From Nocardia sp. NBC_00565 (GTDB taxonomy: Bacteria; Actinomycetota; Actinomycetes; Mycobacteriales; Mycobacteriaceae), in the NCBI RefSeq assembly GCF_036345915.1, contig NZ_CP107785.1, positions 8,370,001-8,434,000 on the forward strand: DNA of 64,000 nucleotides. Reading direction: 5' to 3'. This document shows positions 50,561-59,692 of this stretch, in pieces. Both the position numbers and the translations under genes were made by a program. A model generated the notes under the pieces. It saw only the letters and a program-made list of their open reading frames with translations, had not been told where the DNA came from and did not search any database. Position 1 is the first letter of the stretch; every line of letters begins with the position of its first letter.

Positions 50561-50589
50561 CGCGTATGGCATTCACCACGGGTGCCTGC

Positions 50590-50666
50590 GGCCAGGTAGC
50601 TCAGTTGGTACGAGCGTCCGCCTGAAAAGCGGAAGGTCGCCGGTTCGATCCCGGCCCTGGCCACCA
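50590..50666 (+). tRNA. tRNA-Phe (anticodon GAA)
   Basis: 74 nt plus encoded CCA. Acceptor GGCCAGG/CCTGGCC, anticodon stem TCCGC/GCGGA with loop CTGAAAA. Confidence 0.96.
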
Positions 50667-50702
50667 AATCCCCTTGACAGATCGCCTGGTCGGGGGGATT
50701 TT
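50666..50702 (+). terminator. terminator of the tRNA cluster
   Basis: AAATCCCC pairs with GGGGGATTTT across a 20-nt loop; the T-run is part of the right arm. Confidence 0.75.
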
Positions 50703-51125
50703 CGCGTTCATACCCCGCAGAGGCATTCGCCCGCTGTTGACCGCCGAGAACCGGGACTCATCGCATGTGGAGCGCACGCCCCGAATTGTGACGTTCGACT
50801 CTCGACTCGTTCGCTCATCGATAACCGCTTGGTCGGTTGTGATTGATCATCGTATTTGTCACTTGTCGGGTGGCAGCTCGTTGTGGACCGACCCAACCTT
50901 TTCCAGGTCGTACCCGTTGTCCCCAACGGAGTGAACGAAACGAGATCCGAGGGCGTATTCGCCGCCACCCGCCTGCCGGACTGACCAAGGCGCTCGATTT
51001 CCCGCCCGCGGCCGGACGGCTCCGCAAGGGGTGGAAGAGGGACTGGCTGCGGGGTACCTAGGTGCTGCGCGGATGGGTTACTTGAAATCTGGAACCGAGT
51101 TGATCATCGGTGGGATGCTGGGGGG
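50703..51125. other. intergenic region, no gene seen
   Basis: About 420 bp between the tRNA terminator and the small conserved ORF. Mixed GC, several short frames without starts; no tRNA-derived duplicate that would mark an integrated element. Confidence 0.5.
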
Positions 51126-51311
51126 ATGGCGGAGAAGTGGTACTACTGCTTGAAGCATCAGCGGGCCGAGAATGGGAAGCAGTGTTGGTTTCGGGATCGG
51201 ATGGGGCCGTATCCGGATCGGCAGACTGCGGAGCGGGCGTTGGAGATCGTGCATGCGCGGAATGCTCGGGAGGATGCGCGGGAGCGGGATTGGCGGGATG
51301 GGGATAAGTGA
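51126..51311 (+). CDS. small conserved actinobacterial protein
   Basis: 61 aa, MAEKWYYCLKHQRAENGKQC at the start, then WFRDRMGPYPDRQTAERALE. The pattern W(Y/F)YCLKH..VE...C....R.GPY.....A..AL resembles a short actinobacterial protein I have seen annotated as hypothetical; the single CLKH and a second Cys may bind metal. ATG is preceded by CTGGGGGG. Function unknown. Confidence 0.8.
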   Translation: MAEKWYYCLKHQRAENGKQCWFRDRMGPYPDRQTAERALEIVHARNAREDARERDWRDGDK

Positions 51312-51554
51312 TCTGACGGCCAGGCTTGCTGTGTGACAACTGATTTCATGGGGACCGGGGTAACTCGCCGAGGCTGACCTGCCACTGAACGCCGGTGCGC
51401 GGCGCGACCGGCGAGGCAGATGCCGATGGGGGCGGTGGGGGCGCGCTCAGGTACTCCAAAGGTCGATCAAGTACGGTTCTTGGCAATCAGAGGAATGCTC
51501 GGGGTCCAGTCGTGGGTCCTGCGGGCTGGAACAGGTGAGCAGGGAGGGCGACCC

Positions 51555-52268
51555 TTGAGGGTTACCGTTGTTGTGCCGACCTACAACGAGCGGGAGAATC
51601 TGCCGGTTGCGGTGGAGCGGCTGACGGCGCTACCAGTGCCCGACCTGCATGTGCTCGTGGTGGATGACAGTTCGCCGGACGGTACCGGTGAGGTTGCCGA
51701 CAAGTTGGCGGCCGAGCTGCCGAATGTGGTCGGCGTGCTGCACCGGACCGAGAAGGACGGGTTGGGCCGGGCCTACGTGGCCGGGATCACGCGCGCGCTG
51801 GACGAGGGCGCGGACGTGGTGATCCAGATGGACGCCGACTTGTCGCATCCGGCCGAGGTCATCCCGGCGATGCTGGAGAAGCTGACCGATGCCGGTGTCG
51901 TGCTCGGATCGCGCTACGTGCCCGGCGGGTCGACCGCCGAGGAGTGGAAGTGGTACCGCAAGGCGCTGTCCGCGTGGGCCAACTTCTACGTGAACCTGAT
52001 CCTGCGGATCGGCGTGAAGGACGCGACCGCCGGATTCAAGGCGTGGCAGGCCGACACCCTGCGCACCATCGACGTGGCTTCGATTCGCAGTAACGGCTAC
52101 TCGTTCCAGGTCGAGATGAACTACCGGACCGTGAAAAAGGGCATCGCGATCGCCGAGGTGCCGATCCGGTTCGAGGAGCGCACCGTCGGCGCCTCCAAGA
52201 TGAGCCTCAAGGTGCAGCTGGAATCGGCGCTGATGCCGTGGAAGCTGCTGTTCGGCCGCTCGGTCTAG
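51555..52268 (+). CDS. polyprenol monophosphomannose synthase (Ppm1 D2-type GT2)
   Basis: 237 aa from TTG 51555 (MRVTVVVPTYNERENLPVAV) with GGGAGGG upstream. GT2 fold: VLVVDDSSPDGTGEVAD, and the metal-binding DAD at Asp93-Asp95 (QMDADLSHP). Makes polyprenyl-phospho-mannose from GDP-mannose, the donor for lipomannan and lipoarabinomannan. In M. tuberculosis this domain is fused to an apolipoprotein N-acyltransferase; here it is a stand-alone soluble enzyme. The stop overlaps the opposing plsC-type stop by three bases. Confidence 0.93.
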   Translation: MRVTVVVPTYNERENLPVAVERLTALPVPDLHVLVVDDSSPDGTGEVADKLAAELPNVVGVLHRTEKDGLGRAYVAGITRALDEGADVVIQMDADLSHPAEVIPAMLEKLTDAGVVLGSRYVPGGSTAEEWKWYRKALSAWANFYVNLILRIGVKDATAGFKAWQADTLRTIDVASIRSNGYSFQVEMNYRTVKKGIAIAEVPIRFEERTVGASKMSLKVQLESALMPWKLLFGRSV

Positions 52269-53728
52269 TCGACGGGCCAGTCGAGCAGGGTGTCGAGGTA
52301 GAGCTGCCGGACGGCCTCGACCATGTCGTCCATGTCATTCGGATCCCAGCCGCTGACGTCGATGGGGTCGAGGATGGCGATATCGACGGTGCCCTTGCGG
52401 GCGATCATCGAATTGCGCCAGTTGATTTCACCCGCGTTGCGGATCACCACCGGGATCACCGGCACCCCGGCCTGGATCGCGATGTGGAACGCGCCCTTCT
52501 TGAACGGCCCGACGCCCGGCGTGTAGGAGCGGGTTCCTTCGGGCGCGACGGCGATCGACAGCCCGTCGCGCAGCGTCTGCACCACCGGCGCAAGGGCGGC
52601 CTTGGCCTGCGTGGTATTCGCCCGATCGATGAAGGTGACCCCGACGAACCGCATCAGCGGTCCGAAGATCGGATTCTTCGTCAGCTCCTTCTTGCCGATG
52701 CCCGTGACCCCGCCCTCGAGCACCTTCGGCAGGATGATGATGTCGAATTGGCTCTGATGGTTGAACAGGAATACCGCGGGCCGCGGCGCGCGCGCGTTTT
52801 TCGTGCCGGTGACCCGCAGCTGGATGCCGGTCGCCCCGAGCGTCGCACCGGTCCCGTAGGCCATCAGCGCATCGGCCATCTTCCGGCGTTGGCGGCTGTA
52901 GGACTTGGCCAGCACGCCGAACAATGCCCCCGCCAGCAGTCCGGCGAATCCGGCGATGGTGCGCAGGTAGTCGCTCGGGCGCGGCGGCTGTCGGGGGCGG
53001 AAGGTCAGTGTCGGCCAATGCTGTTCCGCGGCCGCGACACCGAGTTTGCGATCGGGATTCACCGCGACCGGATGCCCGAGCACCGAGAGCAGCGGTAGAT
53101 CGGCGATGCTGTCGGCGTAGCCGTAGCTGCGGGTGATGTCCAGGCCGTGAGCGGCGGCGAATTCGCGGACCGCGTCGGCCTTGCCGGTGCGCCACAGGGT
53201 CTTGCCATCGGTATAGCCGGTGAGCGCGCCTTCCGAGGTCGCCATCCGGGTGTACAGCACGTGCTCGATACCGAGTTCGGCGGCGGCGGGCTCGACCTGG
53301 AACCGGGTCAATGAGGTGACGAGTACCACGGTGTGGCCAGCGGCCGCGTGCGTCCGGATCAGCTGCCAGGCTTCGGGATACAGGTGTCCGTAGATGGTTT
53401 TCTGGAATAGCCGCTGACCCAGCTCGTCGAGTTCGGCTTCCTGCTGGCCGGCCAGGTCGTGCGCGGCCTGCTGTAGAAACCGTCCGTATTCACCATCGGT
53501 GAGCCCATTGCGGATGCCACCGAGCAGGGTGCTCGCGGGGGTTCGGTCGCCACCGCGCCGGAATGCCCGCTGCCACATCGGCGGCCGCACGAAACCATCC
53601 ACCACAGCGCCGGTGAAGTCGAAGATCGCGGCGGTCTCCGGTCCCTGCGGTCCGGATCGGATGGCGGCGACGGCAGCCGCCAGATCTGTTGGGAGCCCGT
53701 CCACCTCGGCACCCGGTTGCACAGCCAT
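52265..53728 (-). CDS. plsC: HAD-like / lysophosphatidate acyltransferase fusion
   Basis: 487 aa. N-terminal HAD-IB-like domain (to ~250), C-terminal PlsC domain with NHQSQFD (the NHx4D motif), GVTFIDRAN and APEGTRS. The acyltransferase makes phosphatidic acid; the HAD part may be a phosphatase. Motif I here is IFDFTGAVVDG: the second Asp of the usual DxDGT is Thr39 and the Thr is Ala41, so phosphatase activity is doubtful. One-base overlap with plsB; operon plsB-plsC. Confidence 0.9.
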   Translation of the reverse strand: MAVQPGAEVDGLPTDLAAAVAAIRSGPQGPETAAIFDFTGAVVDGFVRPPMWQRAFRRGGDRTPASTLLGGIRNGLTDGEYGRFLQQAAHDLAGQQEAELDELGQRLFQKTIYGHLYPEAWQLIRTHAAAGHTVVLVTSLTRFQVEPAAAELGIEHVLYTRMATSEGALTGYTDGKTLWRTGKADAVREFAAAHGLDITRSYGYADSIADLPLLSVLGHPVAVNPDRKLGVAAAEQHWPTLTFRPRQPPRPSDYLRTIAGFAGLLAGALFGVLAKSYSRQRRKMADALMAYGTGATLGATGIQLRVTGTKNARAPRPAVFLFNHQSQFDIIILPKVLEGGVTGIGKKELTKNPIFGPLMRFVGVTFIDRANTTQAKAALAPVVQTLRDGLSIAVAPEGTRSYTPGVGPFKKGAFHIAIQAGVPVIPVVIRNAGEINWRNSMIARKGTVDIAILDPIDVSGWDPNDMDDMVEAVRQLYLDTLLDWPVD

Positions 53729-56184
53729 CAGGCCCCCGGTGCGGGCCGATTGAACGGATCCAGTGTGGCTGCCTGCCCGATCCGGGTGGCGATGGTCCGC
53801 AGCTGGTCGGCGAATTCGATTCTGCGCCGGACCAATTCGGCCCTCCGCTTGGCCGAATCATGGCTCACCGGTGTCAGCAGTCCGTGGTTGTCCGCGAGTT
53901 TCAGTGCGCTGGTGAACAATTCGGTGGAGACCGATTCGGGGCTGCGCAACCGCTGCTGCAGCAGCATCTGCTTGCCGACCGCGACGCATTCGTCGATGAA
54001 TTCCTTGCGGTCGATTTCCTCGCCGCTGTCGCGGGCCGCCAACCGTTCGGCCACCACCAGTTGCGCGTCGACGAATGAGCGCAGCGCGCGGTGCGCCATG
54101 ATGAATCCGGAGGCGGTCAACTTGTTCAGAATGTCCGCGCCGAGGGTGTCCTCGGCGGTGCGCTGATGCCACTCCGGATCGACAAGCAGCATCTCCGCGG
54201 TCATCTGGGCCGAGAACTCGGCCCGTTCCGGGAAGAAGAATTCGAACTTGAGCAGATCGCGCAACCGGAACGCCTCGTCCCATCCGGCCCGCAGCTGATC
54301 CGGCGCCCGCGTCTCCACCGCGGCCAGGATGGACAATTCGAGGATCGCGCGGTTGATGAACCAGTGCACCGCGTTGTTGCGATAGAACGCGGCCTCCAGA
54401 TGCGCACCCGCCTCGATCGAGTAGACCGGTTCCAGCCCACCGCGATACACCGTCACCACCTTGGCCAGCGACAGCTGTTCGAGTACGACCGCGAGACTCT
54501 GCTCATCGCGCAACGCCGCCAGCTCGCCACTGGGTAGCCCACGCTTTTCGATATAGCGCAGCACCGGCGCCAGCAGGGTGCGCACCTCGCCGAGGGTGAG
54601 CGCGCGCTCGTGCACACCGAGCAGGGCCAGGGTGACCAGCGCGTTGACCGTGATCGGGGTGACCGCGTTGATGCCGACGGCGACCTCGAAGGCCAACCGC
54701 TGCACGGCCTTTCGCTCCAGCTCGGCGACCTCCGCGGACTCGGCCGCACTACTCGGCTCGGTCCCGGACTGCTCGGTGCGGTGCAGCGGAATGGTCATCG
54801 GCGGCGGGGTGAGCGGATCCCCGTATGCCGCAAGGCGATCACGCGCCGAGAGCGGATCGCCGAACCGCACGTAGACGCGTCCGGCCGAATGCTGTTGGCT
54901 GCGCACATAGCGCGCCATCCAGGCGAGCCCCTCCGGCTTCTTCTTCCCGCCCACCTGCTCGGTGGCGATGGCGCCGAGCTCATTGAGCCGCTCGTAGGTG
55001 ATCGAGACCGGGACGAGCAGGACATCGTCGATGCGATTCGAACGGACCGCGGCGGCAAGATAATTCAGCAACCCGTAGCGCGGCGGGCGTAGCTTCCCGG
55101 TGCGGGTGCGCCCGCCCTCGAAGTACCACTCCATATTGAATCGCTTGGCCAGCAGGTAGGCGAAGTACTCCTCGACCACCGCCTTGTAGACCTCGTCGTC
55201 GCCGAAGCTGCGGCGAATGAAGACGGTGCCGGTGCGCCGCGCGATCGGTCCCATCGGCCAGAAACTCAGGTTCGCGCCGCCGATCACATGATTCGGCGGG
55301 AAGTCGTTGCGGGCCAGCACATCACCGAGCACGAATGCGTCGACATAGGACCGGTGCGAGGGCAGGAAGACCAGCGGATAGCGCCGGTTGAGCTCGCGCA
55401 GACCGTCCAAACCGGAGTCGTCGCTGTCGACCTTCCAGGTCGAGGCGTGGATCGGGCGCATCGCCTGGGTGAACAGATCCGAGACCAGCCGGCTCTGTGC
55501 GGCGACGAGTTCGCGCAGCGCCTTCTCCGCCCGCCGGTACACCTCGTGCGGACTGGCACCGATCTGATCGGCGATGAATTCGAGCCTGCGCAGGAATTCG
55601 GGCGAGTCGAGAATCTCCTCGGCCACCAGCCGCGGCACCTTGTAGCGGTCGCCGATGATGGAGCGTTCGGCGCGTTCCAGCGCGACCACCGCCGCACGCA
55701 CGATGGCACGGGCGAACGGCTCGGCGGAGCCCTTCATCAGCAGCGCCGCCGCCTCCGGGTTATTGACGCGCAGTTCGCTGAGCAGGGCGGGCTGGCCGGT
55801 GAGCACCACATGCCGGTCCGGCGATTTGCCGACCAGCCTGCGTTGGGCGAGCCGGTTCGGCTTGCGCGGGTTGGTCAGCAGGGCCATATCGGCGAAGGTG
55901 ATGCGTCGAACCCCGTCGCGTTCCGGTGGCAGCCACAGCACGCGCACCGGCACCACCAGTGGATCGTCGCGACGCCCGACCAGCCGCCCGGCGATCGCGC
56001 CCGAGTCCAGATCCAATTGGGTGACGGGTGCGTCGACGCCGAGGTCGTGCACGAGACCGCCCTCGGCCAGCCACGTGCCCACGAGTTCGCGTTCCACTCC
56101 GGAGCCCGCGTCGATGAGCGCCACCACCGATTCGGGTGCTGTCGCTCTAGCCGGAGCGGGCGTGTCCCCGCGGTGATCGATCAT
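53728..56184 (-). CDS. plsB: glycerol-3-phosphate 1-O-acyltransferase PlsB
   Basis: 818 aa from ATG 56184 (MIDHRGDTPAPARATAPESV); a GTG-type start 18 bases upstream is possible. Acyltransferase motifs VFLPSHRSYVDAFVLG (HRSYVD, catalytic His and Asp), GTVFIRRSFGDDEVYKAVV and EWYFEGGRTRTGKLRPP. Acylates glycerol-3-phosphate at position 1, the first step in phospholipid and triacylglycerol synthesis. Followed by the plsC-HAD gene in the same transcript. Confidence 0.94.
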   Translation of the reverse strand: MIDHRGDTPAPARATAPESVVALIDAGSGVERELVGTWLAEGGLVHDLGVDAPVTQLDLDSGAIAGRLVGRRDDPLVVPVRVLWLPPERDGVRRITFADMALLTNPRKPNRLAQRRLVGKSPDRHVVLTGQPALLSELRVNNPEAAALLMKGSAEPFARAIVRAAVVALERAERSIIGDRYKVPRLVAEEILDSPEFLRRLEFIADQIGASPHEVYRRAEKALRELVAAQSRLVSDLFTQAMRPIHASTWKVDSDDSGLDGLRELNRRYPLVFLPSHRSYVDAFVLGDVLARNDFPPNHVIGGANLSFWPMGPIARRTGTVFIRRSFGDDEVYKAVVEEYFAYLLAKRFNMEWYFEGGRTRTGKLRPPRYGLLNYLAAAVRSNRIDDVLLVPVSITYERLNELGAIATEQVGGKKKPEGLAWMARYVRSQQHSAGRVYVRFGDPLSARDRLAAYGDPLTPPPMTIPLHRTEQSGTEPSSAAESAEVAELERKAVQRLAFEVAVGINAVTPITVNALVTLALLGVHERALTLGEVRTLLAPVLRYIEKRGLPSGELAALRDEQSLAVVLEQLSLAKVVTVYRGGLEPVYSIEAGAHLEAAFYRNNAVHWFINRAILELSILAAVETRAPDQLRAGWDEAFRLRDLLKFEFFFPERAEFSAQMTAEMLLVDPEWHQRTAEDTLGADILNKLTASGFIMAHRALRSFVDAQLVVAERLAARDSGEEIDRKEFIDECVAVGKQMLLQQRLRSPESVSTELFTSALKLADNHGLLTPVSHDSAKRRAELVRRRIEFADQLRTIATRIGQAATLDPFNRPAPGA

Positions 56185-56329
56185 GACTTGGTCCCTCCGC
56201 AACTGCCGATCCCCCTATTGAAGCCCGCCAGGGGATTCCGCGCAGGAACTCCGCCGGGCGAGTCCCCACGAGGTTTCGACACGGTGCTATCGATCGCGGC
56301 CGATCATGAGCTCGAACTAGGCTGCGCGC

Positions 56330-57094
56330 ATGGATTGGGCGTTGCGCGCGTGCGGCTGGCACGGCCACTACACCTATGCGCCGGATGAGCCGGAATTGGC
56401 GGATCGGCTGCGCGTCGAGACCGTGGCGGGTGTCGCGTGGCGGTGTCTGCGCTGTGGCACATTCGTGCCGGGCGAACCGGTCGGGTCCGGACCCGCCGAT
56501 CATGCGCCGGAGGTGCCGCGTGGGCGGCTGTTGCGGGATCGCTGGCTGATGCGGGCGCTGGCGATCGAACGGTTGGTGCGCGGGTTGCTGTTGGTGGTGG
56601 CCGCGCTCGCCGTCTTCAAATTCCGTTCCTCGCGCGAAGACATGCGGGCGGTCTTCGATGAGGAACTGCCGCTGCTGCGGCCGCTGGCCGACCAGATCGG
56701 GTGGGATATCGACCGATCCAAGCTCGTGCATCTGATCGATGAGGCCTTCTCGCTGTCGAATACCACCTTGCTCTGGGTGGCGATCGGCATCCTCGCCTAT
56801 GCGGGACTGCAGGCGATCGAGGCGCTCGGGCTCTGGCTCGTGAAGCGCTGGGGTGAGTACTTCGCGGTCGTCGCGACCAGCATCTTCCTGCCGCTGGAAA
56901 TCTACGAGCTGACCGAGAAGATCACCGTGCTGCGCATCGGCGCGCTGTTGATCAATATCGCCGCGGTGGTCTGGCTGGTCTACAGCAAGCGGCTGTTCGG
57001 GCTGCGTGGTGGCGGGGCCGCGTACCACGCCGAGCACAGCACGGAGAGTCTGCTGAGCGTCGAGCGTTCGGCGCTGGCGGTGCCTGCGAAGTAG
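56330..57094 (+). CDS. DUF2127 membrane protein
   Basis: 254 aa. A short N-terminal cytosolic part holds a CLRCG pair (GVAWRCLRCGTFVPGEP) as in a zinc ribbon half, then four or so membrane segments typical of DUF2127 (RALAIERLVRGLLLVVAALAVF, TTLLWVAIGILAYAGLQAIE, YFAVVATSIFLPLEIYEL, LLINIAAVVWLVYSK). Function unknown. Ends 72 bp before the salicylate synthase; the IdeR boxes are in that gap. Confidence 0.85.
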   Translation: MDWALRACGWHGHYTYAPDEPELADRLRVETVAGVAWRCLRCGTFVPGEPVGSGPADHAPEVPRGRLLRDRWLMRALAIERLVRGLLLVVAALAVFKFRSSREDMRAVFDEELPLLRPLADQIGWDIDRSKLVHLIDEAFSLSNTTLLWVAIGILAYAGLQAIEALGLWLVKRWGEYFAVVATSIFLPLEIYELTEKITVLRIGALLINIAAVVWLVYSKRLFGLRGGGAAYHAEHSTESLLSVERSALAVPAK

Positions 57095-57108
57095 CCGTGG
57101 CGTTCTAG

Positions 57109-57127
57109 CCAGGTAATGCTAACCTTA
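57109..57127. promoter_or_regulatory. IdeR/DtxR-like iron box 1
   Basis: CCAGGTAATGCTAACCTTA: 14 of 19 positions agree with the TTAGGTTAGSCTAACCTAA consensus. Confidence 0.65.
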
Positions 57128-57137
57128 CCTATTGAAG

Positions 57138-57156
57138 TTAGGTCAGCATAACCTTT
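57138..57156. promoter_or_regulatory. IdeR/DtxR-like iron box 2
   Basis: TTAGGTCAGCATAACCTTT: 15 of 19 positions agree with the consensus. The box ends 10 bp before the TTG start of the salicylate synthase and overlaps its ribosome site region, so binding would block expression when iron is plentiful. Centre-to-centre distance to box 1 is 29 bp. Confidence 0.8.
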
Positions 57157-57165
57157 GGAGGACCG

Positions 57166-58476
57166 TTGTCGACCACGGAGCGCTTGCGCGTTGAGTATGT
57201 GACCGATCCGGCGGCAGCGATGTCCCGGCTGGCGGCAGCCGAGCGCTTCGGCGACTACGTGATGTACGAACGCCCCGGTGAGTGGGTGTTCGCGGCGGAT
57301 CCACTCGGCAGTGTCGCGCTGGACGCGAACGAACTGCGGGTGCTCTGGGATGGACGCGGCACCACCACGGCGTGGGAGGGCAGCCCGGCGAGCGTCATCG
57401 ACCGCGCCCTCGGCACGCTGCCGCTCGGCGGTCGGCAGGCCTACGGCTGGATCGGATTCGAGTTCTGCGCATGGGCATTGGACGCGACCCGGCATCTGGA
57501 TCCGCGAACGGCACTGGCGCATCTGATGATTCCGCGCATCGAGGTGCGGGTCGGCGAATCCGGCGTGCGGATCTCCGGCGCGACACCCGCCGAGGCCAAT
57601 GACATTCACGATCTCATCGCCGCATCGCAGGACACCGAACAGGCACAGGCGTATCCGGTCGACGTGCGTCTCGATCCGACCGGCTATCGCGATCGGGTCG
57701 CTACGGCGGTCGCGGAGATCGGTGCCGGGCGTTATCAGAAGGTCATTCTTTCCAGGAAGGTCGATCTGCCGTTCGCGGTCGATGTGCCCGCCACCTACCG
57801 GCTCGGTCGCGCCAACAACACTCCGGCGCGGTCGTTCCTGCTGCGCCTCGGCGGGCTCGCGGCGGCGGGATTCAGCCCGGAATTGGTTGCCGCCGTCGAC
57901 GAGAATCGGATGGTCACCACCGAGCCGCTCGCCGGAACCCGCGCCTTCGGCCTGGGCGAGGCCGCCGATATGGCGGCCAGGGCCGACCTCGTCACCGACC
58001 CCAAAGAGATCGTGGAGCACGCGATTTCGGTGCAGACCTCGTTTGCCGAGATCGCCGCGGTGGCCGAACCCGGGACACCCGCCGTCTCCGATTTCATGGC
58101 TGTCCGTGAGCGCGGCAGCGTGCAGCATCTGGCCTCCATTGTCCGCGGGCGGTTGGCCGCGGACCGTTCCAGCTGGGACGCGCTGGAGGTGCTCTTCCCG
58201 TCGGTCACCGCTTCCGGTATTCCGAAGCGCGAGGCCGTGGATTCGGTGTTCCGGCTCGATGGTGCGCCGCGCGGTTTGTATTCCGGTGCCGTGGTGACGA
58301 TCTCGCCGAGCGGTGCGATGGAGGCCACGCTGGTCCTGCGTGCGGTTTATCAGACCACCGAGGGCGCCTGGCTGCGGGCGGGCGGGGGCATCGTCGGACA
58401 GTCCCGGCCGGACCGTGAATTCGAGGAGACCTGCGAAAAGCTCGGCAGCATCGCGCCCTATGTCGTCAAGGCGTAA
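57166..58476 (+). CDS. mbtI: salicylate synthase (MbtI/Irp9 type)
   Basis: 436 aa from TTG 57166 with TTGGAGG. Converts chorismate via isochorismate to salicylate. Reads like MbtI from end to end: QKVILSRKVDLPFAVDVPATYRLGR in two parts, RSFLLRLGGLAAAGFSPELV, TTEPLAGTRAFG, KEIVEHAISVQTSF, RERGSVQHLASIVRGRL, FPSVTASGIPKREAV, CPRGLYSGAVV-like APRGLYSGAVV and EFEETCEKL. The product is the aryl cap of mycobactin or nocobactin siderophores; the name nbtS would apply in Nocardia. IdeR boxes give iron control. Confidence 0.93.
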   Translation: MSTTERLRVEYVTDPAAAMSRLAAAERFGDYVMYERPGEWVFAADPLGSVALDANELRVLWDGRGTTTAWEGSPASVIDRALGTLPLGGRQAYGWIGFEFCAWALDATRHLDPRTALAHLMIPRIEVRVGESGVRISGATPAEANDIHDLIAASQDTEQAQAYPVDVRLDPTGYRDRVATAVAEIGAGRYQKVILSRKVDLPFAVDVPATYRLGRANNTPARSFLLRLGGLAAAGFSPELVAAVDENRMVTTEPLAGTRAFGLGEAADMAARADLVTDPKEIVEHAISVQTSFAEIAAVAEPGTPAVSDFMAVRERGSVQHLASIVRGRLAADRSSWDALEVLFPSVTASGIPKREAVDSVFRLDGAPRGLYSGAVVTISPSGAMEATLVLRAVYQTTEGAWLRAGGGIVGQSRPDREFEETCEKLGSIAPYVVKA

Positions 58477-58544
58477 TCGCACCCATCAGAATCGGGCTCG
58501 GTTCCGAATCATCTGCCGGGGCAACTCGGCGATAGCCGGGTGAA

Positions 58545-58585
58545 GATCGGGGGTGGCGTACCTCGGACTCACGCCACCCCCGATC
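58545..58585 (+). terminator. salicylate synthase terminator
   Basis: GATCGGGGGTGGCGT (58545-58559) and its exact complement (58571-58585), 11-nt loop, then GTTCCGT. Confidence 0.8.
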
Positions 58586-58663
58586 GTTCCGTCAGCCGGG
58601 GCTTACGTGCCCGCTCAGATGTAGCGGGCGAGAGTCGCCGCGCCCAAGACTAGACTTCCGAGT

Positions 58664-59542
58664 ATGAGCAGGTGGGATACCTCGAACATCGCGGATCAGG
58701 GCGGCCGGACGTTCATTGTCACCGGCGCGAACAGCGGGCTCGGTGCGGCGGCCGTGCGCGCATTGGCGGGAGCCGGTGCGCAGGTGATCTTGGCCTGTCG
58801 GAATGTGGCCAAGGGGGAAAAGGTGGCGGGGGAAATCGGCGAGCGCGCGCAGGTGCGCGAGCTCGATCTTGCCGACCTGTCCTCGGTGCGCGCGTTCGCC
58901 GATTCGGTGGACCGGGTCGACGTGCTGATCAACAATGCGGGTGTGATGGCCGTGCCGGCGGGGCGCACCGCCGATGGCTTCGAAATGCAGGTCGGCACAA
59001 ACCATCTCGGGCACTTCGCGCTGACCGGTCTACTGCTGGACAAGATTTCCGACCGCGTGGTCACGGTGTCCAGCGGCGCGCACCGCGCGGGCAAGATCGA
59101 TCTCGACGATCTGAACTGGGAGCACCGCAAATACCAGCGCTGGTCCGCCTACGGGCAGGCGAAGCTGGCCAATCTGATGTTCGCCTACGAATTGCAACGC
59201 AGACTGACCGCCGCGGGTTCGTCGAAGATCTCGGTCGCCGCGCACCCGGGCTACGCCGCGACGGAGCTGCAGTCGCACACCGAGTCGATTCAGGACACGC
59301 TCATGGCGCTCGGCAACCGGCTGCTGGCGCAGAGCGCCGAGATGGGTACGCTGCCAGAGCTTTTCGCGGCGACTGAGTCGGCGGAACCGGGTGCGTTCTA
59401 CGGGCCGGGCGGATGGCAGGGGATGCGCGGCTACCCCGAACGGTGCGACTCCAGCGCGGCGTCCAAGAACGAGGAAGTCGCGCGCGGTCTGTGGGAGCTG
59501 TCGGAGAAGCTGACCGGCGTCACCTTCGCCTTCGGGAAGTAG
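58664..59542 (+). CDS. SDR-family oxidoreductase (retinol dehydrogenase-like)
   Basis: 292 aa. Cofactor motif TGANSGLG (residues 20-27), NNAGVM, catalytic Tyr163 in YGQAKLANLMFAYEL (YxxxK), and the C-terminal FYGPGGWQGMRGYPE of the short-chain NADP-dependent group. The Arg after beta-2 (LACRNVAKGEKVA) suggests NADP(H). Substrate unknown. Lies 150 bp upstream of the decarboxylase-like gene and its ECF41-type promoter. Confidence 0.9.
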   Translation: MSRWDTSNIADQGGRTFIVTGANSGLGAAAVRALAGAGAQVILACRNVAKGEKVAGEIGERAQVRELDLADLSSVRAFADSVDRVDVLINNAGVMAVPAGRTADGFEMQVGTNHLGHFALTGLLLDKISDRVVTVSSGAHRAGKIDLDDLNWEHRKYQRWSAYGQAKLANLMFAYELQRRLTAAGSSKISVAAHPGYAATELQSHTESIQDTLMALGNRLLAQSAEMGTLPELFAATESAEPGAFYGPGGWQGMRGYPERCDSSAASKNEEVARGLWELSEKLTGVTFAFGK

Positions 59543-59628
59543 ACGACGGCCGAATCCGCGATTCGGCCGGAGTCCGTTCGGTCGAGGTCTCGGCCGCCCA
59601 TCTCCGTGATGCAGGTCACATTTGGCGA

Positions 59629-59655
59629 TGTCACACCGCGTTGTGCCACGTCGTC
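59629..59655 (+). promoter_or_regulatory. ECF41-type promoter
   Basis: TGTCACA (59629-59635), 16-bp spacer, CGTC (59652-59655): the exact published consensus of ECF41 sigma factors. It precedes the carboxymuconolactone-decarboxylase-like gene (start 59693), the standard ECF41 partner, with a 5' UTR of about 30 nt. The sigma factor itself is at 62140. Confidence 0.8.
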
Positions 59656-59692
59656 GTCTCTGTGACCCCAACGGAATGGAAAGGCACACATC

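Noticed and set aside
50356..50666. tRNA attachment site with integrated element
   Set aside because: The three tRNAs are complete and no partial tRNA duplicate or integrase is visible in the window.
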